A stretch of 64,000 nt of DNA from Polynucleobacter hirudinilacicola (lineage in GTDB: Bacteria > Pseudomonadota > Gammaproteobacteria > Burkholderiales > Burkholderiaceae), in contig NZ_NAIA01000001.1 of the NCBI RefSeq assembly GCF_002192535.1, forward strand, positions 371,333-435,332, read 5' to 3'. Shown here one piece after another: positions 46,467-57,346 of the stretch. Positions within the stretch are counted from its first letter, which is position 1. Every line of letters begins with the position of its first letter. A program made the position numbers and the translations under genes. The notes under the pieces were generated by a model, which made no database searches, was not told where the DNA came from, and was given only the letters and a program-made list of their open reading frames with translations.

Positions 46467-46626
46467 TTTTTAAGAGTTAAGCTGTAGTTTTTTTGTAGTA
46501 AGTCGTTGTTTGTCAGACTCAAAAGACAAGTAAGTGGTTGTTCCGTTTAGAAGTTTTTCTAAATAGTAGGGCAACTGGAGCGGGTGATTCATGTGAGCCA
46601 CCCCTAACTGAACTGAAGGAGTAGTT

Positions 46627-47097
46627 ATGCCACGTCGTCGTGAAGTTCCCAAACGGGAAATTTTGCCGGATCCAAAATTCGGTAATGTAGAAGTAGCTAA
46701 ATTCATGAACGTCCTGATGTTGGACGGCAAGAAATCGGTTGCAGAGCGTATCGTTTACGGTGCCTTTGATCACATCGAGAAAAAAGCAAATAAAGAACCA
46801 CTCGAAATTTTTTCAACAGCCATGGGCAACGTTAAGCCAATGGTTGAAGTTAAGAGCCGTCGTGTTGGTGGTGCCAACTATCAAGTTCCAGTTGAAGTTC
46901 GTCCATCACGTCGTTCCGCTTTGGCAATGCGCTGGTTGCGCGAAGCCGCTAAGAAGCGCGGCGAAAAATCGATGGCTCAACGTTTAGCCAACGAATTATT
47001 AGAAGCTGCTGAAGGTCGTGGCGGCGCAATGAAGAAGCGTGAAGAAGTTCACCGTATGGCAGAAGCTAATAAAGCTTTCTCACATTTCCGCTTCTAA
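46627..47097 (+). CDS. rpsG: 30S ribosomal protein S7
   Basis: 16S 3' domain assembly protein, 156 aa, starting [20 protein letters not shown], with a strong AGGAG at 46617-46621. The 160-base gap before it contains GGGTGATTCA/TGAGCCACCC, a hairpin ahead of the ribosome site that may be part of S7 translational control. That role is inferred from E. coli. Confidence 0.98.
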   Translation: MPRRREVPKREILPDPKFGNVEVAKFMNVLMLDGKKSVAERIVYGAFDHIEKKANKEPLEIFSTAMGNVKPMVEVKSRRVGGANYQVPVEVRPSRRSALAMRWLREAAKKRGEKSMAQRLANELLEAAEGRGGAMKKREEVHRMAEANKAFSHFRF

Positions 47098-47124
47098 TCC
47101 AATAGTTAAGAAAAGGCACCAACA

Positions 47125-49227
47125 GTGGCACGTAAAACCCCCATCGATAAATACCGCAATATTGGTATTTCTGCGCATATTGACGCAGGCAAGACAACTA
47201 CTACAGAACGCGTTTTGTTCTACACCGGTGTTAATCACAAAATCGGTGAAGTGCATGATGGCGCGGCTACCATGGACTGGATGGAGCAAGAGCAAGAGCG
47301 TGGTATCACGATTACTTCTGCTGCTACTACCACGTTCTGGAAGGGTATGGCAGGAACAATGCCTGAGCACCGTATCAACATTATTGATACCCCAGGACAC
47401 GTAGACTTCACGATTGAAGTTGAGCGCTCAATGCGCGTTTTGGATGGCGCTTGCATGGTTTACTGTGCGGTAGGTGGAGTACAGCCACAGTCAGAAACAG
47501 TTTGGCGTCAAGCTAACAAGTATCAAGTTCCCCGTTTGGCTTTTGTGAATAAGATGGACCGCACTGGTGCGAATTTCTTCAAGGTCTATGACCAAATGAA
47601 GACTCGTCTCAAGGCAAACCCAATCTTGATCCAGATTCCAATTGGCGCAGAAGAAAACTTCAAAGGCGTTGTTGACTTGGTGAAGATGAAGGCCATCTAC
47701 TGGGATGAGGCTTCACAAGGCACTAAGTTCACCTACGAAGACATTCCTGCTGAATTGCAAGCTTCTGCTGAAGAGTGGCGCGAGAAGATGCTCGAAGCTG
47801 CTGCAGAGAGTTCAGAAGAGTTAATGGAAAAGTATCTCGGCGGCGAGGGCTTGACCGAAGAAGAAATTAAAGGCGCATTGCGTCAACGTACTATTGCTAA
47901 TGAAATCGTTCCAATGTTGTGCGGAACCGCTTTCAAAAACAAAGGCGTTCAGGCGATGTTGGATGCAGTAGTTGAGTTGCTGCCTTCCCCATTAGACGTG
48001 CCACCAGTTCCATGCGAATTGGAAGACGGTTCACCTGCTACTCGTGAAGCATCTGACAGTGCGAAGTTTTCTGCATTGGCATTCAAGATCATGACTGACC
48101 CATTTGTTGGTCAGCTCATCTTCTTCCGCGTTTACTCAGGCGTAATGAAGTCTGGCGACACCATCTATAACCCAATTAAGGGTAAGAAAGAGCGTGTTGG
48201 TCGTTTATTGCAGATGCATGCAAACCAACGTGAAGAAATTAAAGAAGTTTATGCAGGTGATATTGCTGCAGCTGTTGGTCTTAAAGATGCAACAACTGGC
48301 GAAACTTTGTGTGATCCAGACAGCATCGTGATTTTGGAGCGCATGGTATTCCCAGAGCCAGTGATTTCACAAGCTGTTGAGCCAAAGACAAAAGCTGACC
48401 AAGAAAAAATGGGTCTTGCTTTGAATCGCTTGGCACAAGAAGATCCTTCTTTCCGTGTGAAGACTGATGAAGAATCAGGCCAAACCATTATTTCTGGAAT
48501 GGGTGAGCTCCACTTGGAAATTTTGGTTGACCGTATGAAGCGCGAGTTCAGCGTAGAAGCAACTGTTGGTAAGCCACAAGTTGCTTATCGTGAAACGATT
48601 CGTAAAGTTTGCGAAGAAATCGAAGGTAAGTTTGTTAAGCAGTCTGGTGGTCGTGGTCAGTATGGTCACGTGGTTCTCAAGCTTGAGCCACAAGCCCCAG
48701 GTAAAGGTTTTGAATTCGTTGACGCTATTAAGGGCGGTGTAGTTCCACGCGAATACATTCCTGCAGTAGAAAAAGGAATTATCGAAACATTGAATTCCGG
48801 TATTTTGGCTGGCTATCCAGTTGTAGATATCAAAGCAACATTGTTCTTCGGTTCATACCATGATGTTGACTCTAACGAGAACGCATTTAAGATGGCGGGC
48901 TCAATGGCGTTCAAAGACGGTATGCGTAAAGCATCACCAGTGTTGCTTGAACCAATGATGGCTGTTGAAGTAGAAACACCAGAAGATTTCATGGGTAACG
49001 TAATGGGTGACCTCTCATCACGTCGCGGTATTTTGCAAGGTATGGATGACATTCCAGGGGGCGGCAAGATCGTTCGCGCTGAAGTGCCATTGGCAGAGAT
49101 GTTTGGTTATTCAACTGGCTTGCGCTCGTTGACCCAAGGTCGCGCTACCTACACCATGGAATTTAAGCATTATTCCGAAGCACCTAAGAACGTTGCTGAA
49201 GCAGTTATGGCTGCTAAAGCGAAGTAA
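47125..49227 (+). CDS. fusA: Translation elongation factor G
   Basis: Translocation GTPase, 700 aa, from GTG 47125. G1 AHIDAGKT is at residues 18-25, DTPGHVDF at about 90-97 and NKMD near 144-147. Domain IV-V motifs [10 protein letters not shown] and [20 protein letters not shown] are intact. It is followed after 49 bases by tuf copy 2. A DnaA-box-like TTATCCACA lies in that gap. Confidence 0.98.
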   Translation: MARKTPIDKYRNIGISAHIDAGKTTTTERVLFYTGVNHKIGEVHDGAATMDWMEQEQERGITITSAATTTFWKGMAGTMPEHRINIIDTPGHVDFTIEVERSMRVLDGACMVYCAVGGVQPQSETVWRQANKYQVPRLAFVNKMDRTGANFFKVYDQMKTRLKANPILIQIPIGAEENFKGVVDLVKMKAIYWDEASQGTKFTYEDIPAELQASAEEWREKMLEAAAESSEELMEKYLGGEGLTEEEIKGALRQRTIANEIVPMLCGTAFKNKGVQAMLDAVVELLPSPLDVPPVPCELEDGSPATREASDSAKFSALAFKIMTDPFVGQLIFFRVYSGVMKSGDTIYNPIKGKKERVGRLLQMHANQREEIKEVYAGDIAAAVGLKDATTGETLCDPDSIVILERMVFPEPVISQAVEPKTKADQEKMGLALNRLAQEDPSFRVKTDEESGQTIISGMGELHLEILVDRMKREFSVEATVGKPQVAYRETIRKVCEEIEGKFVKQSGGRGQYGHVVLKLEPQAPGKGFEFVDAIKGGVVPREYIPAVEKGIIETLNSGILAGYPVVDIKATLFFGSYHDVDSNENAFKMAGSMAFKDGMRKASPVLLEPMMAVEVETPEDFMGNVMGDLSSRRGILQGMDDIPGGGKIVRAEVPLAEMFGYSTGLRSLTQGRATYTMEFKHYSEAPKNVAEAVMAAKAK

Positions 49228-49276
49228 TTTATCCACATTAATTTTGAATATTGACTAGCTAAGAAGGCAGACAAAA

Positions 49277-50467
49277 ATGGCAAAAGAAAAATTCGAGCGG
49301 ACAAAACCGCACGTAAACGTAGGCACCATCGGTCACGTTGACCACGGTAAAACCACACTGACAGCAGCAATTGCAACCGTGCTCTCAAAAGCATTCGGTG
49401 GCGAAGCAAAAGCATACGATCAGATCGATGCTGCTCCAGAAGAAAAAGCCCGCGGTATTACGATTAATACAGCGCACGTTGAGTATGAGACAGCCAATCG
49501 TCACTATGCTCACGTGGATTGCCCAGGACATGCTGACTACGTTAAGAACATGATTACTGGTGCTGCTCAGATGGACGGCGCTATTTTGGTTTGCTCTGCA
49601 GCTGACGGCCCAATGCCACAAACTCGTGAGCACATCCTCTTGGCACGCCAAGTTGGCGTTCCTTACATCGTCGTTTTCTTGAACAAGTGCGACATGGTTG
49701 ATGATGCTGAATTGCTCGAGTTAGTTGAAATGGAAGTGCGTGAACTTCTGTCTAAATATGACTTCCCAGGCGATGACACACCTATCATCCAAGGTTCTGC
49801 TAAGTTAGCTCTTGAAGGCGACGAAGGCCCATTGGGTAAAGAAGCCATCATGAAATTGGCTGAAGCTTTAGATACTTACATCCCAACTCCAGAGCGTGCC
49901 ATTGATGGTGCGTTCTTGATGCCAGTAGAAGATGTGTTCTCCATCTCTGGTCGCGGTACTGTTGTAACAGGCCGTATCGAGCGCGGTATCGTTAAGGTTG
50001 GTGAAGAGATCGAAATTATCGGTATCAAACCAACATTGAAAACTACTTGTACTGGTGTTGAAATGTTCCGCAAATTGCTCGACCAAGGTCAAGCAGGCGA
50101 TAACGTTGGTATCTTGTTACGCGGTACAAAACGTGAAGAAGTTGAGCGCGGCCAAGTATTGGCTAAGCCAGGCTCAATCACCCCACATACGCACTTTACA
50201 GCCGAGGTTTACATCTTGGGTAAAGATGAAGGTGGTCGTCATACTCCATTCTTTAACAACTATCGTCCCCAGTTTTACTTCCGTACAACGGACGTAACAG
50301 GTTCTATTGAGTTGCCAAAAGACAAAGAAATGGTAATGCCTGGTGATAACGTCACGATTACCGTAAAACTCATCGCGCCAATCGCGATGGAAGAAGGTTT
50401 ACGTTTTGCGATCCGTGAAGGTGGCCGTACTGTTGGCGCCGGCGTGGTTGCAAAGATTTTGGCTTAA
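49277..50467 (+). CDS. tuf: Translation elongation factor Tu, copy 2
   Basis: Same 396-aa protein as the copy at 32477. By eye the two reading frames differ only at 50173 and 50212 (C here, T in copy 1), both synonymous. The identity extends a few bases into the ribosome-binding region and then stops abruptly on both sides, as expected when conversion is confined to the gene. This copy belongs to the str operon and precedes rpsJ. Confidence 0.99.
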   Translation: MAKEKFERTKPHVNVGTIGHVDHGKTTLTAAIATVLSKAFGGEAKAYDQIDAAPEEKARGITINTAHVEYETANRHYAHVDCPGHADYVKNMITGAAQMDGAILVCSAADGPMPQTREHILLARQVGVPYIVVFLNKCDMVDDAELLELVEMEVRELLSKYDFPGDDTPIIQGSAKLALEGDEGPLGKEAIMKLAEALDTYIPTPERAIDGAFLMPVEDVFSISGRGTVVTGRIERGIVKVGEEIEIIGIKPTLKTTCTGVEMFRKLLDQGQAGDNVGILLRGTKREEVERGQVLAKPGSITPHTHFTAEVYILGKDEGGRHTPFFNNYRPQFYFRTTDVTGSIELPKDKEMVMPGDNVTITVKLIAPIAMEEGLRFAIREGGRTVGAGVVAKILA

Positions 50468-50584
50468 GGAAGTAGAAGTAAATAATATTTAGCGGTTTGC
50501 TAACCGGTGACATCAGTGCTGCTGATGTCACCGTGCTCTTTAGATGTATAACGTGGCAGCACCACACCGCTCTTTGGAATTAAT

Positions 50585-50896
50585 ATGCAAAACCAAAAAA
50601 TTCGTATTCGCCTTAAAGCATTTGATTACCGTTTGATTGACCAGTCTGCAGCTGAAATCGTTGATACAGCTAAGCGTACTGGTGCGGTTGTTAAGGGTCC
50701 AGTACCTTTGCCAACCCGTATTGAGCGCTTTGATATCTTGCGTTCACCACACGTGAACAAGACATCTCGTGATCAATTAGAGATCCGTACCCATCTGCGT
50801 TTGATGGATATTGTTGATCCTACTGAGAAAACTGTAGATGCTTTGATGAAATTAGACCTCCCAGCAGGTGTGGACGTCGAAATTAAGCTGCAGTAA
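50585..50896 (+). CDS. rpsJ: 30S ribosomal protein S10
   Basis: NusG/NusB partner and ribosomal protein, 103 aa, with [16 protein letters not shown] at the start and [22 protein letters not shown] centrally. It closes the str operon instead of opening the S10 operon, because a terminator-like hairpin and a new promoter lie between it and rplC. The 117-base gap after tuf contains a GGTGACATCAG/CTGATGTCACC hairpin (around 50506-50533). Confidence 0.97.
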   Translation: MQNQKIRIRLKAFDYRLIDQSAAEIVDTAKRTGAVVKGPVPLPTRIERFDILRSPHVNKTSRDQLEIRTHLRLMDIVDPTEKTVDALMKLDLPAGVDVEIKLQ

Positions 50897-50906
50897 TGTA
50901 GTTTTT

Positions 50907-50948
50907 CCAGTCTTTGCTATTGCCAAGACTGGACTTTCGGGATAGAAT
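50907..50948 (+). promoter_or_regulatory. Hairpin plus promoter upstream of rplC
   Basis: CCAGTCTT (50907-50914) pairs with AAGACTGG (50925-50932) behind rpsJ. A promoter overlaps it: TTGCCA (50920-50925), 17 bases, TAGAAT (50943-50948). The -35 therefore lies in the loop and right arm of the hairpin. The transcript would have a leader of about 130 bases before rplC. This splits rpsJ from the rest of the S10 cluster. Confidence 0.7.
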
Positions 50949-51093
50949 CTAAGGCTTCGCTCAATTATTTGGGTGGAATTTTAGGCTTTATCAGCATTAG
51001 AAACGTTGTAAGTTATTGATTTAGAAGTACTTTTACTTGTAAATCACTTAAATTAATTTTGCCGACCAATCGAAGTCGGCGTGGAGCATGAAT

Positions 51094-51750
51094 ATGAGCT
51101 TAGGCTTAATCGGCCGCAAGGTCGGCATGACCCGTCTATTTACGGACGAAGGGGACTCTATCCCTGTAACCGTAATTGACGTGAGTGACAACAGAGTCGC
51201 TCAAATCAAGACCCAGGCAACTGATGGCTATGATGCTATCCAGTTGGCACATGGCACACGTAGAGCTACTCGCGTTACCAAAGCAATGGCTGGTCACTTC
51301 GCTAAAGCAGGAGTGATGGCTGGTAACGGTCTCAACGAATTCCAATTAGATGCAGCAAAAATCGCAGAAATGACACCAGGACAAGTAATTCCTGCTGAAG
51401 CTGCATTTACTGCTGGTCAAAAAGTGGACGTGCAAGGTGTTTCTATCGGTAAAGGCTACGCAGGTACCATCAAGCGTTATCACTTCGCTTCTGGCCGCGC
51501 ATCCCACGGTAACTCACGTTCGCATAACGTACCAGGCTCCATCGGTATGGCACAAGATCCAGGTCGTGTTTTCCCAGGTAAGCGTATGACTGGCCACCTT
51601 GGTGACGTTACACGTACCGTACAAAATTTAGTCATCGCACGCATTGATGCAGAACGTAATCTCATCATGGTTAAAGGCGCCATTCCAGGTGCCCCAGGCG
51701 GTAAAGTTATTGTTACTCCAGCGGTGAAGACACCGTTGAAGAAGAAATAA
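51094..51750 (+). CDS. rplC: 50S ribosomal protein L3
   Basis: Early assembly protein near the peptidyl transferase centre, 218 aa. Two ATGs compete: 51088 lies only 1 base after GGAG (51083-51086), while 51094 is at 7 bases and gives the usual start [14 protein letters not shown], so 51094 is chosen. [20 protein letters not shown]-like sequence near the tip is present (from [11 protein letters not shown]). Confidence 0.97.
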   Translation: MSLGLIGRKVGMTRLFTDEGDSIPVTVIDVSDNRVAQIKTQATDGYDAIQLAHGTRRATRVTKAMAGHFAKAGVMAGNGLNEFQLDAAKIAEMTPGQVIPAEAAFTAGQKVDVQGVSIGKGYAGTIKRYHFASGRASHGNSRSHNVPGSIGMAQDPGRVFPGKRMTGHLGDVTRTVQNLVIARIDAERNLIMVKGAIPGAPGGKVIVTPAVKTPLKKK

Positions 51751-51761
51751 GGAGAGCGAAT

Positions 51762-52382
51762 ATGGAACTTAAGCTTCTCCAAGACAACGGTACTTTAGGT
51801 GCAGGCGTACAAGCCTCACCAGAAGTATTCGAACGCGAATATAACGAAGCATTGGTACACCAAGTTGTAGTGGCTTACCAAGCAAATGCACGTAGCGGTA
51901 ACCGTGCACAAAAAGACCGTGAGCAAGTTAAGCACACAACCAAAAAACCTTGGCGTCAAAAAGGTACTGGTCGTGCACGTGCTGGTATGAGCTCTTCCCC
52001 GCTGTGGCGTGGAGGCGGTCGTATATTCCCAAATTCTCCTGAAGAGAATTTCAGCCAAAAAGTAAACAAGAAAATGTACCGCGCTGGTATGAGATCAATT
52101 TTGTCTCAATTAGCTCGCGAAGGTCGTTTGAATGTAGTTGATCAATTTAATCTTGATGCTCCAAAGACCAAAGTTTTAGCTGACAAAGTTAAAGCAATGG
52201 GCTTGGATTCAGTCTTGATCATCGTTGATCAGGTTAGCGAGAATTTGTACTTGGCATCACGTAACTTACATAAAGTTGCCGTGGTTGAGCCACAGCACGC
52301 TGATCCATTAGCTTTGGTTCAATACAAAAAGGTATTGGTAAGCAAAGCAGCGATCGCAAAAATTGAGGAGTTGCTGAAATGA
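51762..52382 (+). CDS. rplD: 50S ribosomal protein L4
   Basis: 206-aa exit-tunnel protein, with [20 protein letters not shown] and [20 protein letters not shown] in the extended loop. In E. coli it also represses the S10 operon. Its stop overlaps the rplW ATG (ATGA). Confidence 0.97.
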   Translation: MELKLLQDNGTLGAGVQASPEVFEREYNEALVHQVVVAYQANARSGNRAQKDREQVKHTTKKPWRQKGTGRARAGMSSSPLWRGGGRIFPNSPEENFSQKVNKKMYRAGMRSILSQLAREGRLNVVDQFNLDAPKTKVLADKVKAMGLDSVLIIVDQVSENLYLASRNLHKVAVVEPQHADPLALVQYKKVLVSKAAIAKIEELLK

Positions 52383-52693
52383 GCCAAGTCCGTAAAAACG
52401 ATCACAACCTAATGAAGGTTCTGCTTGGTCCTGTTATCTCTGAAAAAGCCACTATGGTTGCAGAGAAAAACGAACAAGTAGTTTTCCAAGTTGCTCGCGA
52501 TGCAAACAAGAGCGATGTAAAACAAGCAGTTGAATTGCTCTTCAAAGTGCAAGTTGACTCAGTTCAAATCGTGAATCAAAAGGGTAAGCCTAAGCGCTAT
52601 GGCCGTTTTGAAGGTCGTCGTGACCACACTAAGAAGGCCTATGTGAATTTGAAGCCAGGCCAAGAAATTAACTTTGAAGCGGAGGCGAATTAA
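52379..52693 (+). CDS. rplW: 50S ribosomal protein L23
   Basis: 104-aa protein at the tunnel exit, where trigger factor and SRP dock. The start overlaps the rplD stop by 4 bases. [20 protein letters not shown] and [21 protein letters not shown] are family features. Confidence 0.96.
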   Translation: MSQVRKNDHNLMKVLLGPVISEKATMVAEKNEQVVFQVARDANKSDVKQAVELLFKVQVDSVQIVNQKGKPKRYGRFEGRRDHTKKAYVNLKPGQEINFEAEAN

Positions 52694-52695
52694 TC

Positions 52696-53526
52696 ATGCC
52701 TTTGATGAAGACAAAACCGACCTCACCAGGTCGTCGCTCAATGGTCAAGGTGGTAAATCCTGACCTGCATAAAGGTAAGCCTTTTGCAGCGTTGGTAGAG
52801 CCACAATTCCAAAAAGCGGGTCGTAACAATAATGGTCACATCACTACCCGTCATAAAGGTGGTGGTCATAAGCATCACTATCGTGTTGTTGATTTCAAAC
52901 GCAATGACAAAGATGGCATTCCAGCAAAAGTTGAACGCTTGGAATACGATCCAAACCGCAGTGCAAATATTGCATTGATCGTGTTTGCTGATGGTGAGCG
53001 TCGCTACATTCCTGCTGCTAAAGGCATGACTGTTGGCCAAGCAATCATGAATGGTTCAGAAGCGCCAATCAAATCTGGTAATAATTTGCCGATTCGCAAT
53101 ATTCCAGTTGGTAGCACTATTCACTGTGTTGAAATCCTCCCAGGTAAAGGCGCTCAAGTAGCGCGCTCTGCTGGTGGTTCAGCAGTATTGCTAGCTCGTG
53201 AAGGCGTATACGCTCAAGTGCGTTTGCGCTCTGGTGAAGTTCGCCGTGTTCTGATTGAGTGCCGCGCCACTATTGGTGAAGTTGGTAATGAAGAGCACAG
53301 CTTGCGTCAAATTGGTAAAGCAGGTGCAAATCGCTGGCGTGGTATTCGCCCAACCGTTCGCGGTGTGGCAATGAATCCAGTAGATCACCCACACGGTGGT
53401 GGTGAAGGTAGAACTGGTGAAGGCCGTGTACCTGTATCTCCATGGGGCACTCCAACCAAAGGTTATCGCACACGTCGCAATAAGCGCACAACTTCGATGA
53501 TCGTTCAACGTCGTCAAAAACGTTAA
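52696..53526 (+). CDS. rplB: 50S ribosomal protein L2
   Basis: 276-aa protein required for subunit association and peptidyl transfer. [20 protein letters not shown] and the C-terminal [20 protein letters not shown] with the conserved His are present. It starts 2 bases after rplW. Confidence 0.98.
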   Translation: MPLMKTKPTSPGRRSMVKVVNPDLHKGKPFAALVEPQFQKAGRNNNGHITTRHKGGGHKHHYRVVDFKRNDKDGIPAKVERLEYDPNRSANIALIVFADGERRYIPAAKGMTVGQAIMNGSEAPIKSGNNLPIRNIPVGSTIHCVEILPGKGAQVARSAGGSAVLLAREGVYAQVRLRSGEVRRVLIECRATIGEVGNEEHSLRQIGKAGANRWRGIRPTVRGVAMNPVDHPHGGGEGRTGEGRVPVSPWGTPTKGYRTRRNKRTTSMIVQRRQKR

Positions 53527-53545
53527 GCGATAAGGATAAATAGAT

Positions 53546-53824
53546 ATGACACGTTCAGCTAAAAAAGGCCCATTCTGCGACGCCAGCTTAGTAAAAAAAG
53601 TTGAAGTTGCACAAGCCAACAAAGACAAAAAGCCGATCAAAACTTGGTCACGCCGTTCAACAATTCTTCCAGACTTTATTGGTCTGACAATTGCTGTACA
53701 CAACGGTCGTCAACACGTTCCGGTTTATGTATCAGAAAACATGGTGGGTCATAAGTTAGGCGAATTTGCCTTGACCCGTACTTTCAAAGGTCACGCTGCT
53801 GACAAGAAAGTTGTGAAGAAGTAA
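53546..53824 (+). CDS. rpsS: 30S ribosomal protein S19
   Basis: 92-aa head protein, with [20 protein letters not shown] at the start and [20 protein letters not shown] in the conserved core. Confidence 0.97.
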   Translation: MTRSAKKGPFCDASLVKKVEVAQANKDKKPIKTWSRRSTILPDFIGLTIAVHNGRQHVPVYVSENMVGHKLGEFALTRTFKGHAADKKVVKK

Positions 53825-53834
53825 GGGGATGATG

Positions 53835-54164
53835 ATGGAAGTTAAAGCTATTCACCGCAGCGCCCGCATTTCAGCGCAAAAGACACGTTTGGTCGCTGAC
53901 CAAATTCGTGGTTTGCCGATTGCTCGCGCATTAAACATTTTGAATTTCAGCCCCAAGAAAGCTGCCTTCATTGTGAAAAAAGTAGTTGAATCAGCGATTG
54001 CAAATGCTGAACACAATAAAGGTGCCGACATTGATGAGCTCAAGGTATCAGCGGTAATCGTTGATAAAGCAACATCCTTGAAGCGCTTCACTGCACGCGC
54101 TAAGGGTCGTGGCAATCAAATCGAAAAACAAACTTGTCACATTAGCGTGACCTTGAGTAACTAA
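53835..54164 (+). CDS. rplV: 50S ribosomal protein L22
   Basis: Exit-tunnel protein, 109 aa from the third of three tandem ATGs (53829, 53832, 53835). AAGGGG ends at 53828, which spaces best with ATG 53835 and gives [20 protein letters not shown], the family start. The C-terminal beta-hairpin ([20 protein letters not shown]) is intact. Confidence 0.95.
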   Translation: MEVKAIHRSARISAQKTRLVADQIRGLPIARALNILNFSPKKAAFIVKKVVESAIANAEHNKGADIDELKVSAVIVDKATSLKRFTARAKGRGNQIEKQTCHISVTLSN

Positions 54165-54172
54165 GGAAAGAT

Positions 54173-55000
54173 ATGGGCCAAAAGATAAACCCCACCGGAT
54201 TCCGACTCGCGGTAACGAAGAATTGGACATCACGTTGGTATGCAAACAATACTGACTTCGCAAAGATGCTGAAAGAGGACGTAGATGTCCGCAGCTATTT
54301 GAAGAAGAAGTTGAAGAATGCATCTGTTAGCAAAGTTGTGATCGAGCGTCCCGCTAAGAACGCACGCATCACTATCTATAGCTCACGTCCAGGCGTTGTC
54401 ATCGGTAAAAAAGGCGAAGATATTGAAGTTCTCCGTCGCGAATTACAAAAGCGTATGGGTGTTCCAGTTCACGTGAACATTGAAGAAATTCGCAAGCCAG
54501 AAGTTGACGCGCAATTGATTGCTGACTCTATTACTCAGCAGCTTGAAAAACGTATCATGTTCCGTCGAGCAATGAAGCGTGCAATGCAAAGCGCAATGCG
54601 TCTTGGCGCACAAGGTATCAAGATCATGTCTTCTGGTCGTTTGAATGGTGCAGAAATTGCTCGTCGCGAATGGTATCGCGAAGGTCGTGTTCCACTTCAT
54701 ACATTGAAGGCTGATATTGATTACGCAACATCAGAAGCTGAAACAACATACGGCATCATCGGTGTAAAAGTTTGGGTATACAAAGGCGACACATTGGGTC
54801 GTGGTGCAGAAGCTCAAGTAGCCGCTCCATCTGCTGAACCAGCTGCCGAAGAAAAGAAAACTCGTCGTGCTCCAAGTAAAACAGCTGCTCGTAAACCAGC
54901 TGCTGGCACTGACAAGCCATTAGTTGCTGCTAAACCAGCAGTAAAGCGTGTGCGTAAGGTTGAAGCACCTGCCGCAGATACGCAGAAGTCAGGAGAGTAA
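54173..55000 (+). CDS. rpsC: 30S ribosomal protein S3 with an extended C-terminus
   Basis: mRNA-entry protein, 275 aa, starting [13 protein letters not shown]. The KH domain contains [20 protein letters not shown], and the C-terminal domain includes [13 protein letters not shown]-like [12 protein letters not shown]. Residues from about 213 onward are a basic Ala/Lys/Pro-rich tail of around 60 residues that makes this S3 longer than the E. coli protein (233 aa). A 12-bp GTTCACGTGAAC palindrome in the frame resembles parS but lacks two defining bases. Confidence 0.97.
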   Translation: MGQKINPTGFRLAVTKNWTSRWYANNTDFAKMLKEDVDVRSYLKKKLKNASVSKVVIERPAKNARITIYSSRPGVVIGKKGEDIEVLRRELQKRMGVPVHVNIEEIRKPEVDAQLIADSITQQLEKRIMFRRAMKRAMQSAMRLGAQGIKIMSSGRLNGAEIARREWYREGRVPLHTLKADIDYATSEAETTYGIIGVKVWVYKGDTLGRGAEAQVAAPSAEPAAEEKKTRRAPSKTAARKPAAGTDKPLVAAKPAVKRVRKVEAPAADTQKSGE

Positions 55001-55002
55001 GC

Positions 55003-55416
55003 ATGCTACAACCAAAGCGTCGTAAGTATCGTAAGGAACAAAAAGGCCGTAACACTGGCGTGGCAACACGCGGTAGTTCTGTAGCCTTTGGTGACTTTGG
55101 ATTGAAGGCCGTTGGCCGTGGCCGTCTGACTGCTCGTCAAATCGAGTCAGCACGTCGCGCAATGACCCGTCACATTAAACGTGGTGGTCGTATCTGGATT
55201 CGTATTTTCCCAGATAAGCCAATTTCACAAAAACCTGCTGAAGTACGTATGGGTAACGGTAAAGGTAACCCAGAGTACTACGTAGCTGAAATTCAACCAG
55301 GCAAAGTGCTTTACGAGATGGATGGTGTGGATGAGACTTTGGCGCGCGAAGCTTTCAAGCTTGCTGCCGCTAAGTTGCCTTTGCAGACCACATTCGTGAT
55401 TCGCCACTTAGGTTGA
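55003..55416 (+). CDS. rplP: 50S ribosomal protein L16
   Basis: 137-aa protein at the A-site side of the peptidyl transferase centre, with [19 protein letters not shown] at the start and [22 protein letters not shown]. It starts 2 bases after rpsC. Confidence 0.97.
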   Translation: MLQPKRRKYRKEQKGRNTGVATRGSSVAFGDFGLKAVGRGRLTARQIESARRAMTRHIKRGGRIWIRIFPDKPISQKPAEVRMGNGKGNPEYYVAEIQPGKVLYEMDGVDETLAREAFKLAAAKLPLQTTFVIRHLG

Positions 55417-55430
55417 TCGGGATAGAGATT

Positions 55431-55625
55431 ATGAAAAATAAAGAATTAGCAGCTAAAGATCTGACTGGCTTGAATGCAGAATTGACAGAGCTCTTAAAGA
55501 CTAACTTTAAGCTCCGTATGCAAAAAGGCACTCAGCAACTCACTAATACCAGCCAATTGGGTAAAACTAAGCGCGACATCGCTCGTGTGAAGACTTTTAT
55601 TTCCCAAAAGACTGCACAGAAATAA
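55431..55625 (+). CDS. rpmC: 50S ribosomal protein L29
   Basis: 64-aa two-helix protein next to the tunnel exit. An in-frame ATG at 55413 overlaps rplP and would add six residues. ATG 55431 ([18 protein letters not shown]) matches the family start and is used. Confidence 0.95.
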   Translation: MKNKELAAKDLTGLNAELTELLKTNFKLRMQKGTQQLTNTSQLGKTKRDIARVKTFISQKTAQK

Positions 55626-55637
55626 GGAAAAAGGGAT

Positions 55638-55907
55638 ATGACAGAATTATCTAAACCCTTGCGCCGCACCCTTGTGGGCCGCGTTGTTAGCGACAAAATG
55701 CAAAAAACTGTGACGGTGTTGGTTGAGCGTCAAGTGAAGCATCCGGTGATTGGTAAGTACGTTGGCCAATCCAAAAAGTACCACGCTCATGACGAAGCTG
55801 GCACATACAAGATGGGTGATACCGTTGAAATTGCTGAATCTAAGCCAATTTCACGTACTAAATCTTGGGTTGTGACCCGTTTGGTAGAGGCTTCAAAGGG
55901 TATTTAA
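55638..55907 (+). CDS. rpsQ: 30S ribosomal protein S17
   Basis: 89-aa OB-fold protein, with [20 protein letters not shown] and the late [18 protein letters not shown] motif. It is the last gene before a terminator and a new promoter. Confidence 0.97.
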   Translation: MTELSKPLRRTLVGRVVSDKMQKTVTVLVERQVKHPVIGKYVGQSKKYHAHDEAGTYKMGDTVEIAESKPISRTKSWVVTRLVEASKGI

Positions 55908-55917
55908 GGTATTTTTA

Positions 55918-55956
55918 AGGGATTTTGGCGAAGATTCTTCCCAAATCCCTGTTTTA
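55918..55956 (+). terminator. Terminator-like hairpin between rpsQ and rplN
   Basis: AGGGATTTTGG (55918-55928) pairs with CCAAATCCCT (55941-55950) with one bulged T, followed by GTTTTA. It marks the boundary between the S10 and spc clusters. Stem strength is moderate, so read-through is possible. Confidence 0.6.
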
Positions 55957-55967
55957 CGTAGTAGAAT
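55938..55967 (+). promoter_or_regulatory. Probable promoter of the spc operon
   Basis: TTCCCA (55938-55943), 18 bases, TAGAAT (55962-55967). As at rplC, the -35 lies in the right arm of the preceding hairpin, and the initially transcribed sequence (AAGGCTTCTCT) matches that of the rplC promoter (AAGGCTTCGCT). The leader to rplN is about 115 bases and contains a GCTTCTC/GGAGAAGC stem. Confidence 0.6.
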
Positions 55968-56091
55968 AGAAGGCTTCTCTGGTTTTATTGGAGAAGCAGT
56001 GTTTTTCATTAATTCCGGGTTTTAGCTCTCGTTAAAGCCCATAGACGGAACCAAGACTGTTTGCCTTTGGCCAATAAGTTGGGGATTAGAA

Positions 56092-56460
56092 ATGATACAA
56101 ACCGAAAGTAGATTGCAGGTCGCCGATAACACAGGCGCCAGTGAAGTTTTGTGCATCAAGGTATTGGGCGGCTCTAAGCGTCGTTACGCCAGTATCGGTG
56201 ATGTCATCAAAGTGACTGTAAAGTCCGCTGCTCCACGTGGCCGTGTAAAAAAAGGTGATATTTATAACGCTGTTGTTGTTAGAACAGCTAAGGGTGTTCG
56301 CCGTCCAGATGGTTCATTGATTAAGTTCGATGCAAACGCTGCGGTATTGCTCAACGCTAAGTTAGAGCCAATTGGCACACGTATCTTCGGACCAGTTACA
56401 CGCGAATTGCGTACTGAGAAGTTCATGAAGATCGTTTCTCTCGCCCCCGAAGTTATTTAA
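56092..56460 (+). CDS. rplN: 50S ribosomal protein L14
   Basis: 122-aa protein, first of the spc genes, with [20 protein letters not shown] and [19 protein letters not shown] as family features. It is preceded by a structured leader. Confidence 0.97.
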   Translation: MIQTESRLQVADNTGASEVLCIKVLGGSKRRYASIGDVIKVTVKSAAPRGRVKKGDIYNAVVVRTAKGVRRPDGSLIKFDANAAVLLNAKLEPIGTRIFGPVTRELRTEKFMKIVSLAPEVI

Positions 56461-56469
56461 GAGGCTGAT

Positions 56470-56778
56470 ATGAAAAAGATTCGTAAAGGTGATTCCGTAG
56501 TTCTCTTGACTGGTCGCGATAAGGGCAAGCAAGGAACTGTTACAGCCGTTCTCGATGAGAAGTTAGTCATCGAAGGCGTGAATATTTATAAAAAGAGCGT
56601 TAAGCCAAACCCAGCTGCTGGTGTAACCGGCGGCATGATTGACAAGACGATGCCTGTTCACATTTCTAATGTGGCTTTGGTTGACGGTAACGGCAAACCA
56701 TCACGTGTTGGTATCAAACTCGTTGACGGTAAAAAACAGCGTTTCCTCAAAACCACTGGCGCAACATTAAGCGCATAA
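56470..56778 (+). CDS. rplX: 50S ribosomal protein L24
   Basis: 102-aa assembly initiator with a KOW motif at the start ([20 protein letters not shown]). It lies between rplN and rplE with short gaps. Confidence 0.97.
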   Translation: MKKIRKGDSVVLLTGRDKGKQGTVTAVLDEKLVIEGVNIYKKSVKPNPAAGVTGGMIDKTMPVHISNVALVDGNGKPSRVGIKLVDGKKQRFLKTTGATLSA

Positions 56779-56794
56779 GGGGCACGGAGAAATT

Positions 56795-57337
56795 ATGAGC
56801 ACACGTTTTCAAGAGCACTATCAAGCTAAAGTTGTTGCTGATTTGATCGCCAAGTTTGGTTACAAGTCAGTAATGGAAGTTCCACGTATTACCAAAGTAA
56901 CCCTGAACATGGGCTTGGGTGATGCAGTGAACGACAAGAAAATTATCGAAAATGCAGTTGGTGATTTAACTAAAGTTGCAGGCCAAAAGCCAGTTGTAAC
57001 TAAGGCTAAAAAAGCGATTGCTGGTTTCAAAATTCGTCAAGGCTACCCAATCGGCGCTATGGTGACATTGCGCGGTCAGCGCATGTACGAATTCTTGGAT
57101 CGTTTCGTTACTGTTGCATTGCCACGCGTTCGTGACTTCCGTGGAATCTCCGGTAAAGCATTTGACGGCCGTGGTAACTACAACATCGGCGTTAAAGAAC
57201 AGATCATTTTCCCTGAAATTGAATACGACAAGATTGATGCCCTCCGTGGTCTCAATATCAGTATTACGACGACTGCTAAAACCGACGAAGAAGCAAAAGC
57301 TTTGTTGGCAGCATTCAAATTCCCTTTCCGCAATTAA
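56795..57337 (+). CDS. rplE: 50S ribosomal protein L5
   Basis: 180-aa 5S rRNA-binding protein, with [20 protein letters not shown] and the conserved [20 protein letters not shown]. It ends FKFPFRN. Confidence 0.97.
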   Translation: MSTRFQEHYQAKVVADLIAKFGYKSVMEVPRITKVTLNMGLGDAVNDKKIIENAVGDLTKVAGQKPVVTKAKKAIAGFKIRQGYPIGAMVTLRGQRMYEFLDRFVTVALPRVRDFRGISGKAFDGRGNYNIGVKEQIIFPEIEYDKIDALRGLNISITTTAKTDEEAKALLAAFKFPFRN

Positions 57338-57346
57338 GAGGCTAAC

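Noticed and set aside
54467-54478. GTTCACGTGAAC palindrome within rpsC as a third parS
   Set aside because: It shares the CACGTG core but lacks the flanking T/A needed for TTTCACGTGAAA, and it encodes conserved S3 residues (VHVN).
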